Positions 36,455-44,343 of a stretch of DNA of 64,000 nucleotides are shown one piece after another; the first letter of the stretch is position 1; each line of letters begins with the position of its first letter. Position numbers and translations under genes: made by a program. The DNA comes from Streptomyces sp. NBC_00094 (GTDB lineage Bacteria > Actinomycetota > Actinomycetes > Streptomycetales > Streptomycetaceae): positions 5,833,501-5,897,500 of the forward strand of contig NZ_JAPEMB010000001.1 of NCBI RefSeq assembly GCF_026343125.1, in the 5' to 3' direction. The notes below the pieces were generated by a model, which was given only the letters and a program-made list of their open reading frames with translations, had not been told where the DNA came from and made no database searches.

Positions 36455-37164
36455 GCGGCGACGCCCTCCGCCCCTGACGCCGGGGGTACGGTGCCGACCC
36501 GGCGTCCGTCGAGCAGGGCGACCGTGCGGTCGGCGAGCGCCGCCACCTCGCCGTCGTGGGTGGCGAGGACCACGGTGATGCCGTGCGAGCGGGCCGCGGC
36601 CGTCAGGGTGCGCAGGACCTGCGCCCCGTCGGCGCGGTGCAGCGCGGCGGTGGGTTCGTCGGCGAAGAGCACCGAGGGGGTGGTGACGAGGGCGCGGGCG
36701 ATCGCGATCCGCTGGCGCTGCGAGTGGGTGAGGGCGTGGGGCCGCTGGCGGGCGCAGGCGCCGATGTCGAGGCGCTCAAGCCACTCGGTCGCGGTGGTCT
36801 TCGCGGCCCGGTGGGAGGCGCCGCGGAGGAGCAGGGGGAGGGCGGCGTTCTCCCAGCCGGTGAGTTCGGGGACGAGGCCCGGCTCGGGGCCGATCCAGCC
36901 GAAGCGGTCGCGGCGGAGCCGTTCGCGCTGGGCCTGGCTCAGGGTGTGCACGGGGCTGCTGTTGAACCAGACCTCGCCCTGCTGGGCGACGAGCTGCCCG
37001 GAGAGGCATTGCATGAGAACGGTCTTGCCGCTGCCGCGCGGGCCGACGAGGGCGAGGATCTCGCCTTCGCGGACGCCGAGGGAGACGCCGCTGAGGGCGT
37101 CCGAACCGCCCAGGGCGCAGTGCAGGGAACGCGCCCAGAGCACGTCGTTGTCCGGTGGGGCCAT
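36436..37164 (-). CDS. ABC transporter ATP-binding protein, LolD/MacB type
   Basis: A 242-residue ATPase with Walker A GPRGSGKT near residue 33 and Walker B VLFADEP followed by TAALHRAD and THD. The signature is LTHSQRQRI rather than LSGGQ, a degenerate form. ATG 37164 follows GAGGTG by about 9 bases; the frame runs further upstream but with non-typical sequence. Partner permease overlaps it downstream. Substrate unknown. Confidence 0.75.
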   Translation of the reverse strand: MAPPDNDVLWARSLHCALGGSDALSGVSLGVREGEILALVGPRGSGKTVLMQCLSGQLVAQQGEVWFNSSPVHTLSQAQRERLRRDRFGWIGPEPGLVPELTGWENAALPLLLRGASHRAAKTTATEWLERLDIGACARQRPHALTHSQRQRIAIARALVTTPSVLFADEPTAALHRADGAQVLRTLTAAARSHGITVVLATHDGEVAALADRTVALLDGRRVGTVPPASGAEGVAACSLSV

Positions 37165-37336
37165 CGCGTACACCTCGATGTCGGATCCGATCTGTGTTCC
37201 CCCGTCCGGGGGAACGAAGAGACGGGCCTTTCGGTCACTGGCGCCGTGCGGAATCAGGGAGCGGCCAGGGGAGCGCCCCCGGAAGGCGACCAGGGATGCA
37301 CCGTAAGGATTCAGATCGGTTTGTAGGGACAGCACG

Positions 37337-37384
37337 CGGCCCGGGCATGCCACCATCCACTCGGATGGCGGCATGCCCGGGCCG
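37337..37384 (-). terminator. Strong hairpin downstream of the aminotransferase
   Basis: A 15-bp stem (37337-37351 with 37370-37384), one mismatch, then a further 6-bp stem with ACTC loop. It lies about 90 bases beyond the aminotransferase stop and before the ABC operon on the same strand. Confidence 0.65.
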
Positions 37385-37420
37385 TTGTCACGCCGTGAGG
37401 GCGGCGTGAGGTCCTTCGGG

Positions 37421-37450
37421 GGGTGTCCGGCGGATCAGGGCCGGACACCC
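37421..37450 (-). terminator. Second hairpin downstream of the aminotransferase
   Basis: An 11-bp perfect stem with an 8-base loop, starting 24 bases after the aminotransferase stop. A third small hairpin (37388-37409) lies between the two. The 37165-37474 stretch holds only these structures and no gene. Confidence 0.6.
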
Positions 37451-37474
37451 GTCAGCCCCGGAGGGCGGGAAGGG

Positions 37475-38854
37475 TCAGAGCTTGGTCCACGCCTCGGTGA
37501 GCACCGAGCGCAGGATGCCTTCGATCTCGTCGAAGGTGCCCTGGTCGGCGATGAGCGGCGGGGCCAGCTGGATGACCGGGTCGCCACGGTCGTCGGCGCG
37601 GCAGTACAGGCCGTTCTCGAAGAGCGCCTTGGAGAGGAAGCCGTAGAGCACGCGCTCCGTCTCCTCGTCCGTGAAGGACTCCTTGGTGGCCTTGTCCTTC
37701 ACGAGCTCGATGCCGTAGAAGAAGCCGTTGCCGCGGACGTCGCCGACGATCGGCAGGTCGTGCAGCTTCTTCAGGGTGTTGAAGAAGTTGCCCTCCTGGT
37801 CCAGCACGTGCTGGTTCAGGCCTTCCTTGTCGAAGATGTCGAGGTTGGCGATCGCGACCGCCGACGACACCGGGTGGCCACCGAAGGTGTAGCCGTGCAG
37901 GAAGGTGTTGTCGCCCTTGTAGAACGGCTCCGCGATGCGGTCCGAGACGATGCAGGCGCCGATCGGGGAGTAGCCCGAGGTCATGCCCTTGGCGCAGGTG
38001 ATCATGTCCGGCACGTAGCCGAACTTGTCACAGGCGAACATCGTGCCGAGGCGGCCGAAGGCGCAGATCGTCTCGTCGGAGACGAGCAGCACGTCGTACT
38101 GGTCGCAGATCTCGCGGACGCGCTGGAAGTACCCGGGCGGCGGCGGGAAGCAGCCGCCGGCGTTCTGCACCGGCTCCAGGAAGACGGCCGCGACGGTGTC
38201 GGCGCCCTCGAAGAGGATCTCCTGCTCGATCTGGTCGGCGGCCCAGCGGCCGAAGGCCTCGGGGTCGTCGCCGTGGATCGGGGCGCGGTAGATGTTGGTG
38301 TTCGGCACCTTGTGCGCGCCGGGGACCAGCGGCTCGAAGGGGGCCTTGAGGGCCGGCAGACCCGTGATGGACAGGGCGCCCTGGGGGGTGCCGTGGTAGG
38401 CGACCGCACGCGAGATGACCTTGTACTTGGTGTGCTTGCCCTGCAGCTTGAAGTACTGCTTGGCGAGCTTCCACGCGGTCTCGACGGCCTCGCCGCCACC
38501 GGTGGTGAAGAACACCTTGTTCAGGTCGCCGGGGGCGTAGTCGGCCAGACGCTCCGCGAGCTCGACGGCCTTGGGGTGGGCGTACGACCACACGGGGAAG
38601 AACGCGAGTTCCTTGGCCTGCTTGTACGCGACCTCGGCCAGCTCCTCGCGGCCGTGTCCGGCGTTGACCACGAAGAGACCCGCGAGACCGTCGAGGTAGC
38701 GCTTGCCCTTGTCGTCGAAGATGTAGGTGCCCTCACCACGCACGATGGTGGGAACGGGCGAGTTCTCGTACGACGACATGCGGGTGAAGTGCATCCACAG
38801 GTGGTCGTAGGCGGTCTTGCTGAGGTCCTGGCTCACGGCTATCGGGTTCCCCAC
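37475..38854 (-). CDS. Class III pyridoxal-phosphate aminotransferase, polyamine-type
   Basis: A 459-residue class III (ornithine/GABA-type) aminotransferase. PLP-binding elements are SDETICAFGRLG and the Lys in CAKGMTSGYSPIGA. Neighbours (aldehyde dehydrogenases, PotD-like proteins, pot transporter) suggest putrescine or a related diamine as amino donor, giving 4-aminobutyraldehyde. The start could be ATG 38854, which overlaps the end of the Lrp gene by 16 bases, or GTG 38836, just after its stop. No ribosome binding site is obvious at either. Two hairpins follow the stop. Confidence 0.85.
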   Translation of the reverse strand: MGNPIAVSQDLSKTAYDHLWMHFTRMSSYENSPVPTIVRGEGTYIFDDKGKRYLDGLAGLFVVNAGHGREELAEVAYKQAKELAFFPVWSYAHPKAVELAERLADYAPGDLNKVFFTTGGGEAVETAWKLAKQYFKLQGKHTKYKVISRAVAYHGTPQGALSITGLPALKAPFEPLVPGAHKVPNTNIYRAPIHGDDPEAFGRWAADQIEQEILFEGADTVAAVFLEPVQNAGGCFPPPPGYFQRVREICDQYDVLLVSDETICAFGRLGTMFACDKFGYVPDMITCAKGMTSGYSPIGACIVSDRIAEPFYKGDNTFLHGYTFGGHPVSSAVAIANLDIFDKEGLNQHVLDQEGNFFNTLKKLHDLPIVGDVRGNGFFYGIELVKDKATKESFTDEETERVLYGFLSKALFENGLYCRADDRGDPVIQLAPPLIADQGTFDEIEGILRSVLTEAWTKL

Positions 38855-39330
38855 ATATAGGTCTGCTTCTTGAGCTTGAGGTAGACGAAGCTCTCGGTGG
38901 AGCGCACGCCGGGGAGAGTGCGGATGCGCTTGTTGATCACATCCAGCAGATGGTCGTCGTCCTCACAGACGACTTCCACCATGAGGTCGAACGAGCCCGC
39001 GGTCATCACCACGTACTCGCACTCGGCCATGGCCGTCAGTGCCTCCGCAACCGGATCGAGGTCACCCTCGACGTGGATGCCGACCATCGCCTGCCGCCGG
39101 AATCCCACGGTGAGAGGGTCGGTGACGGCGACGATCTGCATGACGCCCTGGTCGAGCAGCTTCTGGACGCGTTGGCGTACGGCGGCTTCGGAAAGACCGA
39201 CGGCCTTTCCTATCGCCGCGTAGGGACGGCGCCCGTCCTGCTGGAGCTGTTCGATGATTGCCAGGGAGACGGCATCGATCGTCGGGGACGAACCGGTTCC
39301 GGTTCTGGAGTCTGTGCTTCGACTGGCCAC
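38839..39330 (-). CDS. Lrp/AsnC family transcriptional regulator
   Basis: A 163-residue feast/famine regulator. The N-terminal helix-turn-helix is DAVSLAIIEQLQQDGRRPYA and AVGLSEAAVRQRVQKLLDQG; the C-terminal RAM domain senses a small ligand. The start is GTG 39330. It is divergent from the aldehyde dehydrogenase and upstream of the aminotransferase in the same operon, so it is the best candidate regulator of the polyamine genes. Confidence 0.92.
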   Translation of the reverse strand: MASRSTDSRTGTGSSPTIDAVSLAIIEQLQQDGRRPYAAIGKAVGLSEAAVRQRVQKLLDQGVMQIVAVTDPLTVGFRRQAMVGIHVEGDLDPVAEALTAMAECEYVVMTAGSFDLMVEVVCEDDDHLLDVINKRIRTLPGVRSTESFVYLKLKKQTYMWGTR

Positions 39331-39380
39331 ACCTCACTGTGCACCGAGACTCGTCGGTCTTGCAAGCCCGGAGCGATGTA

Positions 39381-39390
39381 ATTCGTTGCG
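39381..39390. promoter_or_regulatory. ATTCGTTGCG element at the Lrp promoter region
   Basis: Ten bases that differ by a single inserted C from ATTCCGTTGCG at 51477-51487, in front of the other polyamine block. ACTGAATC 27 bases away gives an imperfect inverted partner. Possible regulator site. Confidence 0.35.
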
Positions 39391-39438
39391 AGAGGGTCTA
39401 GATCTCACTGAATCCGAAGATACGGGGGGCCGGGCCTG

Positions 39439-39491
39439 TTGAAAGCGTCTGCCGAGCGACTAGGCTGAGGTGTCTCGCCTATCGGGACACC
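39439..39491 (+). promoter_or_regulatory. Promoter and palindrome of the aldehyde dehydrogenase gene
   Basis: TTGAAA (39439-39444), 16 bases, TAGGCT (39461-39466). A perfect inverted repeat GGTGTC-N11-GACACC (39469-39491) overlaps the expected transcription start, the position of a repressor operator. The coding start at 39537 is about 45 bases downstream. Confidence 0.55.
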
Positions 39492-39536
39492 GCACAAGGA
39501 TGTGCGACGACAGAACGTGACAGGAGGGGTGGCCAA

Positions 39537-40973
39537 GTGACCACCGAGCTGCGCCGGCTGCGTAACTACATCAACGGGGAGTTCCGCGACGCGGCCGACG
39601 GCCGCACCATCGAGGTCGTCAACCCGGCCACCGAAGAGGTGTACGCGACCTCGCCGCTCTCCGGCCAGGCCGACGTCGACGCCGCCATGGAGGCCGCCGC
39701 GGCCGCCTTCCCCGCCTGGCGTGACAGCACCCCGGCCGAGCGCCAGAAGGTGCTCCTCAAGATCGCCGACGCCTTCGAGGAGCGCGCCGAGGACCTCATC
39801 GCCGCCGAGGTGCTGAACACCGGCAAGCCGACCGCCCTCGTCGCGAGCGAGGAGGTACCGCCGATGGTGGACCAGATCCGCTTCTTCGCCGGTGCCGCCC
39901 GCATGCTCGAGGGCCGCTCGGCCGGCGAGTACATGGAGGGCATGACCTCCATCGTCCGCCGCGAGCCCGTGGGTGTCTGTGCCCAGGTCGCGCCGTGGAA
40001 CTACCCGATGATGATGGCCGTGTGGAAGTTCGCCCCGGCGCTCGCCGCGGGCAACACCGTCGTCCTCAAGCCCTCGGACACGACCCCCGCGTCGACCGTC
40101 CTGATGGCCGAGATCATCGGGCAGATCGTCCCCAAGGGCGTCTTCAACGTCATCTGCGGTGACCGCGAGACCGGCAAGGCGATGGTCGAGCACCCGACCC
40201 CGGCGATGGCCTCCATCACCGGCTCGGTCCGTGCCGGCATGCAGGTCGCCGAGTCGGCGGCCAAGGACGTCAAGCGCGTCCACCTGGAGCTGGGCGGCAA
40301 GGCCCCGGTCGTCGTCTTCGAGGACACCGACATCGACAAGGCCGTCGAGGACATCTCGGTCGCGGGCTACTTCAACGCCGGCCAGGACTGCACGGCCGCC
40401 ACCCGCGTCCTCGTCCACGAGTCCATCCACGACGAGTTCGTCGCCGCCCTCGCCAAGGCCGCCGCCGCGACGAAGACCGGCCAGCCGGACGACGAGGACG
40501 TGCTCTACGGCCCGCTGAACAACGCCAACCAGCTTCGGCAGGTCTCCGGCTTCATCGAGCGCCTCCCGGCGCACGCCAAGGTCGAGTCCGGCGGTCACCG
40601 CGTCGGCGACAAGGGCTACTTCTACGCCCCGACCGTCGTCTCCGGCCTCAAGCAGGACGACGAGATCATCCAGAACGAGGTCTTCGGCCCGGTCATCACC
40701 GTCCAGTCCTTCACGGACGAGGCCCAGGCCCTGGAGTACGCGAACGGCATCGAGTACGCCCTCGCCTCCTCCGTCTGGACCAAGGACCACGCGCGCGCGA
40801 TGCGCATGTCCAAGGCCCTCGACTTCGGCTGCGTGTGGATCAACACCCACATCCCGCTCGTCGCCGAGATGCCCCACGGCGGCTACAAGAAGTCCGGCTA
40901 CGGCAAGGACCTCTCCGCGTACGGCTTCGAGGACTACACGCGCATCAAGCACGTGATGACCTCCCTGGCCTGA
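39537..40973 (+). CDS. Aminobutyraldehyde-type dehydrogenase
   Basis: A 478-residue NAD(P)-dependent aldehyde dehydrogenase. Catalytic Cys is in GQDCTAATR, the general base Glu in LELGGKAP and the Asn in PWNYPMMM. It is closest in layout to 4-aminobutyraldehyde dehydrogenases that make GABA from putrescine degradation. GTG 39537 has a GGAGGGG sequence 10 bases upstream. A strong hairpin follows. It probably takes the product of the adjacent aminotransferase. Confidence 0.9.
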   Translation: MTTELRRLRNYINGEFRDAADGRTIEVVNPATEEVYATSPLSGQADVDAAMEAAAAAFPAWRDSTPAERQKVLLKIADAFEERAEDLIAAEVLNTGKPTALVASEEVPPMVDQIRFFAGAARMLEGRSAGEYMEGMTSIVRREPVGVCAQVAPWNYPMMMAVWKFAPALAAGNTVVLKPSDTTPASTVLMAEIIGQIVPKGVFNVICGDRETGKAMVEHPTPAMASITGSVRAGMQVAESAAKDVKRVHLELGGKAPVVVFEDTDIDKAVEDISVAGYFNAGQDCTAATRVLVHESIHDEFVAALAKAAAATKTGQPDDEDVLYGPLNNANQLRQVSGFIERLPAHAKVESGGHRVGDKGYFYAPTVVSGLKQDDEIIQNEVFGPVITVQSFTDEAQALEYANGIEYALASSVWTKDHARAMRMSKALDFGCVWINTHIPLVAEMPHGGYKKSGYGKDLSAYGFEDYTRIKHVMTSLA

Positions 40974-40993
40974 TCACCACCCGGCGCGTGAAC

Positions 40994-41034
40994 CGCGGCC
41001 CCGGCATCCTGGTCGACAGGATGTCGGGGCCGCG
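40994..41034 (+). terminator. Hairpin after the aldehyde dehydrogenase
   Basis: An 18-bp stem (40994-41011 with 41017-41034, one G-U pair) with a 5-base loop, 20 bases after the stop. No T-run. Confidence 0.8.
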
Positions 41035-41058
41035 CGCCGTCGCTCGACGTACCGTCCA

Positions 41059-41088
41059 TTGCCGCAGGTGGCGACGGGTGTGGATGCT
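41059..41088 (+). promoter_or_regulatory. Promoter of the orphan PotD-like gene
   Basis: TTGCCG (41059-41064), 18 bases, GATGCT (41083-41088). It would start transcription near the GTG at 41095. Confidence 0.4.
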
Positions 41089-41094
41089 GGGTCG

Positions 41095-42282
41095 GTGAGA
41101 GCGATAGCCAGGAACAGCATGTCCCGCCGGTCCCTGCTTCGAGGGATCGGCGGTGTCGGGGCGGCCACGGTGCTCGCCGGGTGCGGTGTCCCCGCGGCCT
41201 ATGTCGACGAGCGGGACCGGGCGGGCCGGGACCTCTCCGCACGCGACCGGACCCTCGACTTCGCCAACTGGCCGCTCTACATCGACACCGATGACGACGA
41301 CACGTCGAAGCGCCCGACGCTGAACGCCTTCCGCGAGCGCACCGGGATCTCCGTCCGCTACACGGAGGAGATCAACGACAACGACGAGTTCTTCGGGAAG
41401 ATCGGCCCGTCCCTGATGAACCACCAGGAGACCGGCCGGGACCTGATCGTCGTCAGCGACTGGATGGCCGCCCGCTTCGTCCGCCTCGGCTGGGTCCAGG
41501 AGATGGACCGCGCCGCCCAGCCGCACGTCGCGGAGCACCTGAACCCGCAGCTGAGGTCGCCCGCCTTCGACGCCGGCCGGCTGCGCAGCGTGCCCTGGCA
41601 GTCCGGGATCACCGGTATCGCGTACAACCGGAAGAAGCTCGGCCGGGAACTCCGCTCCACGAAGGAGCTGTGGGACGACGACCTGCGCGGCAAGGTCACC
41701 CTGCTCTCCGGCCTCGACGAGTCCATGTCCCTGCTCCTGCAGGGCAACGGCGTCGACGTGACCCGGTGGACGGGCGACGACTTCCACGCCCTGTGCGAGC
41801 AGGTCGAGGGACTCGTCCGGAAGAAGCACATCCGCCGCTTCACCGGCAACGACTACATCAAGGACCTCTCCACCGGCGACGTGCTCGCCTGCCAGGCGTA
41901 CTCCGGCGACGTCATCCAGCTCCAGGCCGACAACCCGGACATCGAGTTCGTCGTGCCCGAGGAGGGCGGTGAGCTGTGGGCCGAGTCCCTGCTCATCCCC
42001 AACCGTGCCCAGCACAAGACCAACGCCGAGAAGCTGATCGACTACTACTACGAGCCCGAGGTCGCCGCCGAGCTGGCCGCCTGGGTCAACTACGTCTGCC
42101 CGGTGCCGGCCGCGCAGGCCGTCCTCGCCGACTCCGGCGACGAGGAGCTGGTCGCCCTCGCCGAGGACCCGCTGATCTTCCCGGACGCCGACATGCGGAG
42201 CCGCCTCGCCATCGCCCGGGACGTCCGCGCCGACGAGCGCCAGGAGTTCGCGAAGCGGTGGAACGCGATCGTGGGGCTGTGA
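41095..42282 (+). CDS. PotD-like polyamine-binding lipoprotein, orphan
   Basis: A 395-residue extracytoplasmic solute-binding protein with an SRRSLLRG twin-arginine motif and a lipobox LAGC. It shares many blocks with PotD at 53169-54416 (RRFTGNDY, GDVIQLQADNPDI, HKTNAEKLIDYYYE, NYVCPV), so the two are paralogues. No permease or ATPase adjoins it; it may use the potABC genes further on. GTG 41095 was chosen because a promoter ends 6 bases before it; ATG 41119, with AGGA upstream, is the alternative. Confidence 0.85.
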   Translation: MRAIARNSMSRRSLLRGIGGVGAATVLAGCGVPAAYVDERDRAGRDLSARDRTLDFANWPLYIDTDDDDTSKRPTLNAFRERTGISVRYTEEINDNDEFFGKIGPSLMNHQETGRDLIVVSDWMAARFVRLGWVQEMDRAAQPHVAEHLNPQLRSPAFDAGRLRSVPWQSGITGIAYNRKKLGRELRSTKELWDDDLRGKVTLLSGLDESMSLLLQGNGVDVTRWTGDDFHALCEQVEGLVRKKHIRRFTGNDYIKDLSTGDVLACQAYSGDVIQLQADNPDIEFVVPEEGGELWAESLLIPNRAQHKTNAEKLIDYYYEPEVAAELAAWVNYVCPVPAAQAVLADSGDEELVALAEDPLIFPDADMRSRLAIARDVRADERQEFAKRWNAIVGL

Positions 42283-42338
42283 GGTCGGGTCGTGAGGTCG
42301 GGTCGTGAGCCCGGGGCTGTGAGTCCAGGTTCGTGAGT

Positions 42339-42371
42339 GGGGGTCCGCGCGTGAGGCGGGCCCCCGTTTTT
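42339..42371 (+). terminator. Intrinsic terminator after the orphan PotD-like gene
   Basis: GGGGG and CCGC arms pair with GCGG and CCCCC across a 7-base loop, with a T/G mismatch between the two parts. Five T residues follow. The preceding stretch (42283-42335) carries short imperfect direct repeats of GTGAGGTCGGGTC. Confidence 0.8.
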
Positions 42372-42403
42372 GAACGCGTTCATGAGGGGCGTACGCTGCC
42401 GCC

Positions 42404-42943
42404 ATGAGCGACTCGAACGGGCCGAGAGCCCTTCTCACGCGCATCCGCGGCTGGCTGGTCGTCTTCGTCGTCTGCCTGGTCCTGAGCGGCGCCACCGCCT
42501 TCCCGCTCGTCACCGAACTCCGGCTGCTCGACGAGGCCTTGGCCTCGTGGGCGGCGCCCGTCGCCGAGCTGTTCCCCGGACTCGCCGAGTGGATCGCCCG
42601 GGTGCGGGACGGGGTCCAGGCCGCCGACGAGCAGGCGCCGTACCTCCTCTACGGAACGGACTGGCTCGCCTTCGCCCACCTCGTCATCGCGGTCGCCTTC
42701 TACGGCGTGTACCGCGACCCCGTCCGCAACATCTGGGTCGTCGAGTTCGGGATGATCGCCTGCGCGGGCATCGTCCCGCTCGCCCTGATCTGCGGGCCGA
42801 TCCGGGACATCCCCTTCTGGTGGTCGGTCATCGACATGTCCTTCGGCGTCGTCGGGATCCTGCCGCTGCTCGTCGTACGCCGGATGATCAAGCGCCTGGA
42901 GGCCGCGACGACGGCTCCGGCGCCGGAGGCCGTACCCGCGTAG
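42404..42943 (+). CDS. Small integral membrane protein of unknown function
   Basis: A 179-residue protein with about four transmembrane segments. No domain is recognised. The conserved-looking stretch YGVYRDPVRNIWVVEFGMIA lies on the third helix, and a small cytoplasmic tail with Pro/Ala ends it. ATG 42404 is the only plausible start. The 3' end overlaps the convergent IclR gene by 56 bases. Homologues exist as hypothetical proteins in Streptomyces. Confidence 0.6.
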   Translation: MSDSNGPRALLTRIRGWLVVFVVCLVLSGATAFPLVTELRLLDEALASWAAPVAELFPGLAEWIARVRDGVQAADEQAPYLLYGTDWLAFAHLVIAVAFYGVYRDPVRNIWVVEFGMIACAGIVPLALICGPIRDIPFWWSVIDMSFGVVGILPLLVVRRMIKRLEAATTAPAPEAVPA

Positions 42944-43601
42944 CGGCCTCCCGGACCGCCGCCGTCACCCGGTCCAGGGGTACGCCGGTGGGGACGGTCA
43001 CCCCCAGGGCGGCGACCGTCCCGGACGGGCCCCGCACCGGAGCGGCCACCGTGATCTCGCCCAGGCGGTGCTCCTCGGCGCAGACCGCGAGGCCCTCCGC
43101 GCGGATCCGGGCCAGCTGGGCGGCCAGGAGCGCGGGGGAGACCACCGTGTGGCGGGTGTGACGAGCGGGTCGGGGGAGGCCCGTCGGGGGAGCGGTGAGC
43201 AGGACCTTGCCGTACGCCGTCGCGTGACCCGGCAGCCGCTCCCCGCTCACCAGGCACAGCACACCGTCGGTTCCGGGGCCGGAGAGCACCGCCACGTCCG
43301 CGTGACCGCCCGTCCTGGCGCCCAGGGCCCGCAGCGCCGGCAGCGCCGCGTCGAGGAGACCGCGCGGGCAGGGCGCCGCGGCGCCGAGCGCCCGCAGCCG
43401 CAGACCCAGTCGGTACGTACCGTCCGCGCCCCGCTCCAGACCGCCCCAGGCCACCAGCTCCCGCACCATGCGCAGGGCCGTCGGCGCCGGGAGCCCCGTC
43501 CGCGCCGCGATGTCGGTGAGCCGCAGCGCCGCCGGACCGCCCCGCGTCACGTCGAAGGCGTCCAGTACCGAGAAGAGCCGTCCCGCCACGCTCTCGCCCA
43601 T
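42888..43601 (-). CDS. IclR family transcriptional regulator
   Basis: A 237-residue regulator. The N-terminal winged helix (RLTDIAARTGLPAPTALRMV) is followed by a ligand-binding domain with CAEEHRLGEITVAAPVRG near residue 185. Divergent nitroreductase gene lies 73 bases away, a probable target. Either GTG 43622 or ATG 43601 could be the start; ATG is preferred because MGESVAGRLF begins the typical N-terminus. The stop lies within the convergent membrane protein gene. Confidence 0.85.
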   Translation of the reverse strand: MGESVAGRLFSVLDAFDVTRGGPAALRLTDIAARTGLPAPTALRMVRELVAWGGLERGADGTYRLGLRLRALGAAAPCPRGLLDAALPALRALGARTGGHADVAVLSGPGTDGVLCLVSGERLPGHATAYGKVLLTAPPTGLPRPARHTRHTVVSPALLAAQLARIRAEGLAVCAEEHRLGEITVAAPVRGPSGTVAALGVTVPTGVPLDRVTAAVREAATRVRPPAPEPSSRPPGA

Positions 43602-43674
43602 GTCGCCGACCGCGCCTTTCACTCAGTGGAAGCCCGGACTTCCCGCCCCGCCGGGCCCGTACGAGGCTCAACGC

Positions 43675-44325
43675 ATGAACCTCGGTCTCGCTTCCGACAC
43701 CCTGCTCTCCACCACCCGCGCCGTCCGCCACCGCCTCGACCTCACCCGGCCCGTGCCGCGCGAGCTCCTGGAGGAGTGCGTGGACCTCGCCGTCCAGGCG
43801 CCCACCGGACGCAACCGGCAGCGCTGGCACTTCGTGATCGTCACCGATCCGGCCCGCCGCGCCGTCCTCGCCGACCTGTGGCGGGCCTCCCTGACCGCGC
43901 CGGGCGCCCACCAGCCACTGCCGGACCGGGACGTGCGCAGGGCCGAGGTCGCGCCCGGCGTCATGGACCGCGTGTACGCGGGCGTCGGGCACCTGCACCG
44001 GCACCTGCACGAGGTGCCCGCGTACGTCATCCCCTGCGTCGAGGGCCGTACCGAGGGCGCCGCCGTCACTCACCAGGCCGGCACCTGGGGGTCGATCCTG
44101 CCCGCCGCCTGGAGCTTCATGCTCGCCGCCCGCGAGCGCGGGCTCGGCACGGTGTGGACGACGGGGAACCTGCCGATGGAGCGGGAGTTCGCGCGATTCC
44201 TCGGCATCCCCTACGAGCACGTCATGCAGGCGGCCTTCATCCCCGTCGCGTACACGATCGGCACCGACTTCCGGCCCGCCCGGCGCATCCCGCGTGAGCA
44301 GGTGCTCCACTGGGACGCGTGGTGA
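43675..44325 (+). CDS. Nitroreductase family protein
   Basis: A 216-residue FMN-dependent oxidoreductase. Early motif TRAVRHRLDLTRPV, then PTGRNRQRWHFVIVTDPAR (FMN phosphate contacts) and GLGTVWTTGN. Family members reduce nitro or quinone groups using NAD(P)H; the true substrate is unknown. ATG 43675 was chosen because the coding pattern starts there. It is divergent from the IclR gene and ends 18 bases from the convergent beta-lactamase-like gene. Confidence 0.85.
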   Translation: MNLGLASDTLLSTTRAVRHRLDLTRPVPRELLEECVDLAVQAPTGRNRQRWHFVIVTDPARRAVLADLWRASLTAPGAHQPLPDRDVRRAEVAPGVMDRVYAGVGHLHRHLHEVPAYVIPCVEGRTEGAAVTHQAGTWGSILPAAWSFMLAARERGLGTVWTTGNLPMEREFARFLGIPYEHVMQAAFIPVAYTIGTDFRPARRIPREQVLHWDAW

Positions 44326-44343
44326 GCCGCCGCGGGCGGTTGA

